The notes beneath the pieces are model-generated. The model searched no databases. It had not been told where the DNA came from and saw nothing but the letters and a program-made list of their open reading frames with translations. The position numbers and the translations under genes are program-made. From the NCBI GenBank assembly GCA_964549595.1, contig CAZJWK010000074.1:1-13957 (forward strand): a stretch of 13,957 nt of DNA, given 5' to 3'. This document shows, one piece after another, positions 13,864 through 13,957 of this stretch (the stretch's first letter is position 1; each line of letters opens with the position of its first letter). The stretch comes from CAZQQN01 sp964549595. GTDB taxonomy: Bacteria > Bacteroidota > Bacteroidia > CAILMK01 > CAYYUA01.

Positions 13864-13957
13864 ACCGGGTTTTATCCTTCTTTAAAATAGGTTCTACAAT
13901 GGATTTTATGGAAATGTTTTTGAGAAGTTTTGATCTAATAATAAAATACCTATTTAA

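Noticed and set aside
13899..13957. Open ATG frame running off the window end (19 codons)
   Set aside because: Too short to judge and without a recognisable motif or promoter; it could be the start of a next gene, but I cannot support it.
1..13957. Mobile elements, CRISPR arrays, tRNA/rRNA genes, defence or biosynthetic clusters
   Set aside because: I looked for transposases, terminal repeats, regularly spaced DNA repeats and clustered system genes and saw none; the gene set is ordinary Bacteroidota chromosome.

Overview
The window looks like ordinary chromosomal DNA from a member of the Bacteroidota (a Flavobacteriia/Cytophagia-type bacterium; I cannot place it more finely). The evidence is direct. 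One secreted protein ends in a type B (CHU_C-type) type IX secretion sorting domain and another in a type A sorting domain. Several upstream regions carry the Bacteroidota -7 promoter element TAnnTTTG, and Shine-Dalgarno sequences are not evident. Base composition is moderately AT-rich throughout, with no abrupt shift that would mark an island.

Layout: (1) 94-1458 (+), a cytoplasmic GH1 beta-glucosidase lacking any usable ATG start. (2) 1464-1961 (-), a stand-alone biotin carboxyl carrier protein, tail to tail with gene 1. (3) A 309-bp divergent intergenic region with a -7 box framed by an inverted repeat. (4) 2271-6062 (+), a very large secreted protein: DUF7948-like N-terminus, seven SBBP-type propeller repeats, an Ig-like module, three fibronectin-III-like modules and a type B T9SS sorting domain. 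(5) 6069-6659 (-), a membrane PAP2-like protein with degenerate catalytic motifs, directly downstream of (6) rpoN (sigma-54), 6687-8186 (-). (7) asnS, 8284-9819 (+), divergent from rpoN and carrying a coiled-coil insertion. (8) 9864-10247 (-), a small histidine-rich coiled-coil protein. (9) 10317-11387 (-), a secreted endonuclease/exonuclease/phosphatase-family enzyme in a tight operon with (10) a T9SS-secreted subtilase, 11397-12965 (-). (11) 13144-13863 (+), a DUF434/DUF5616-type protein of unknown function. The last 94 bp hold no supported gene.

How they fit together: the subtilase and the EEP enzyme, both exported, form the clearest functional unit and look like a scavenging pair. rpoN and the PAP2-like gene form a second unit, head to head with asnS. 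The propeller protein and the subtilase both need a type IX secretion apparatus encoded elsewhere. I see no mobile element, CRISPR array, RNA gene, defence island or biosynthetic cluster. The points most worth a second look are the promoter architecture before the giant surface protein, the AsnRS insertion, the degenerate PAP2 protein coupled to sigma-54, and the possible nuclease-like residue pattern of the DUF434 protein.
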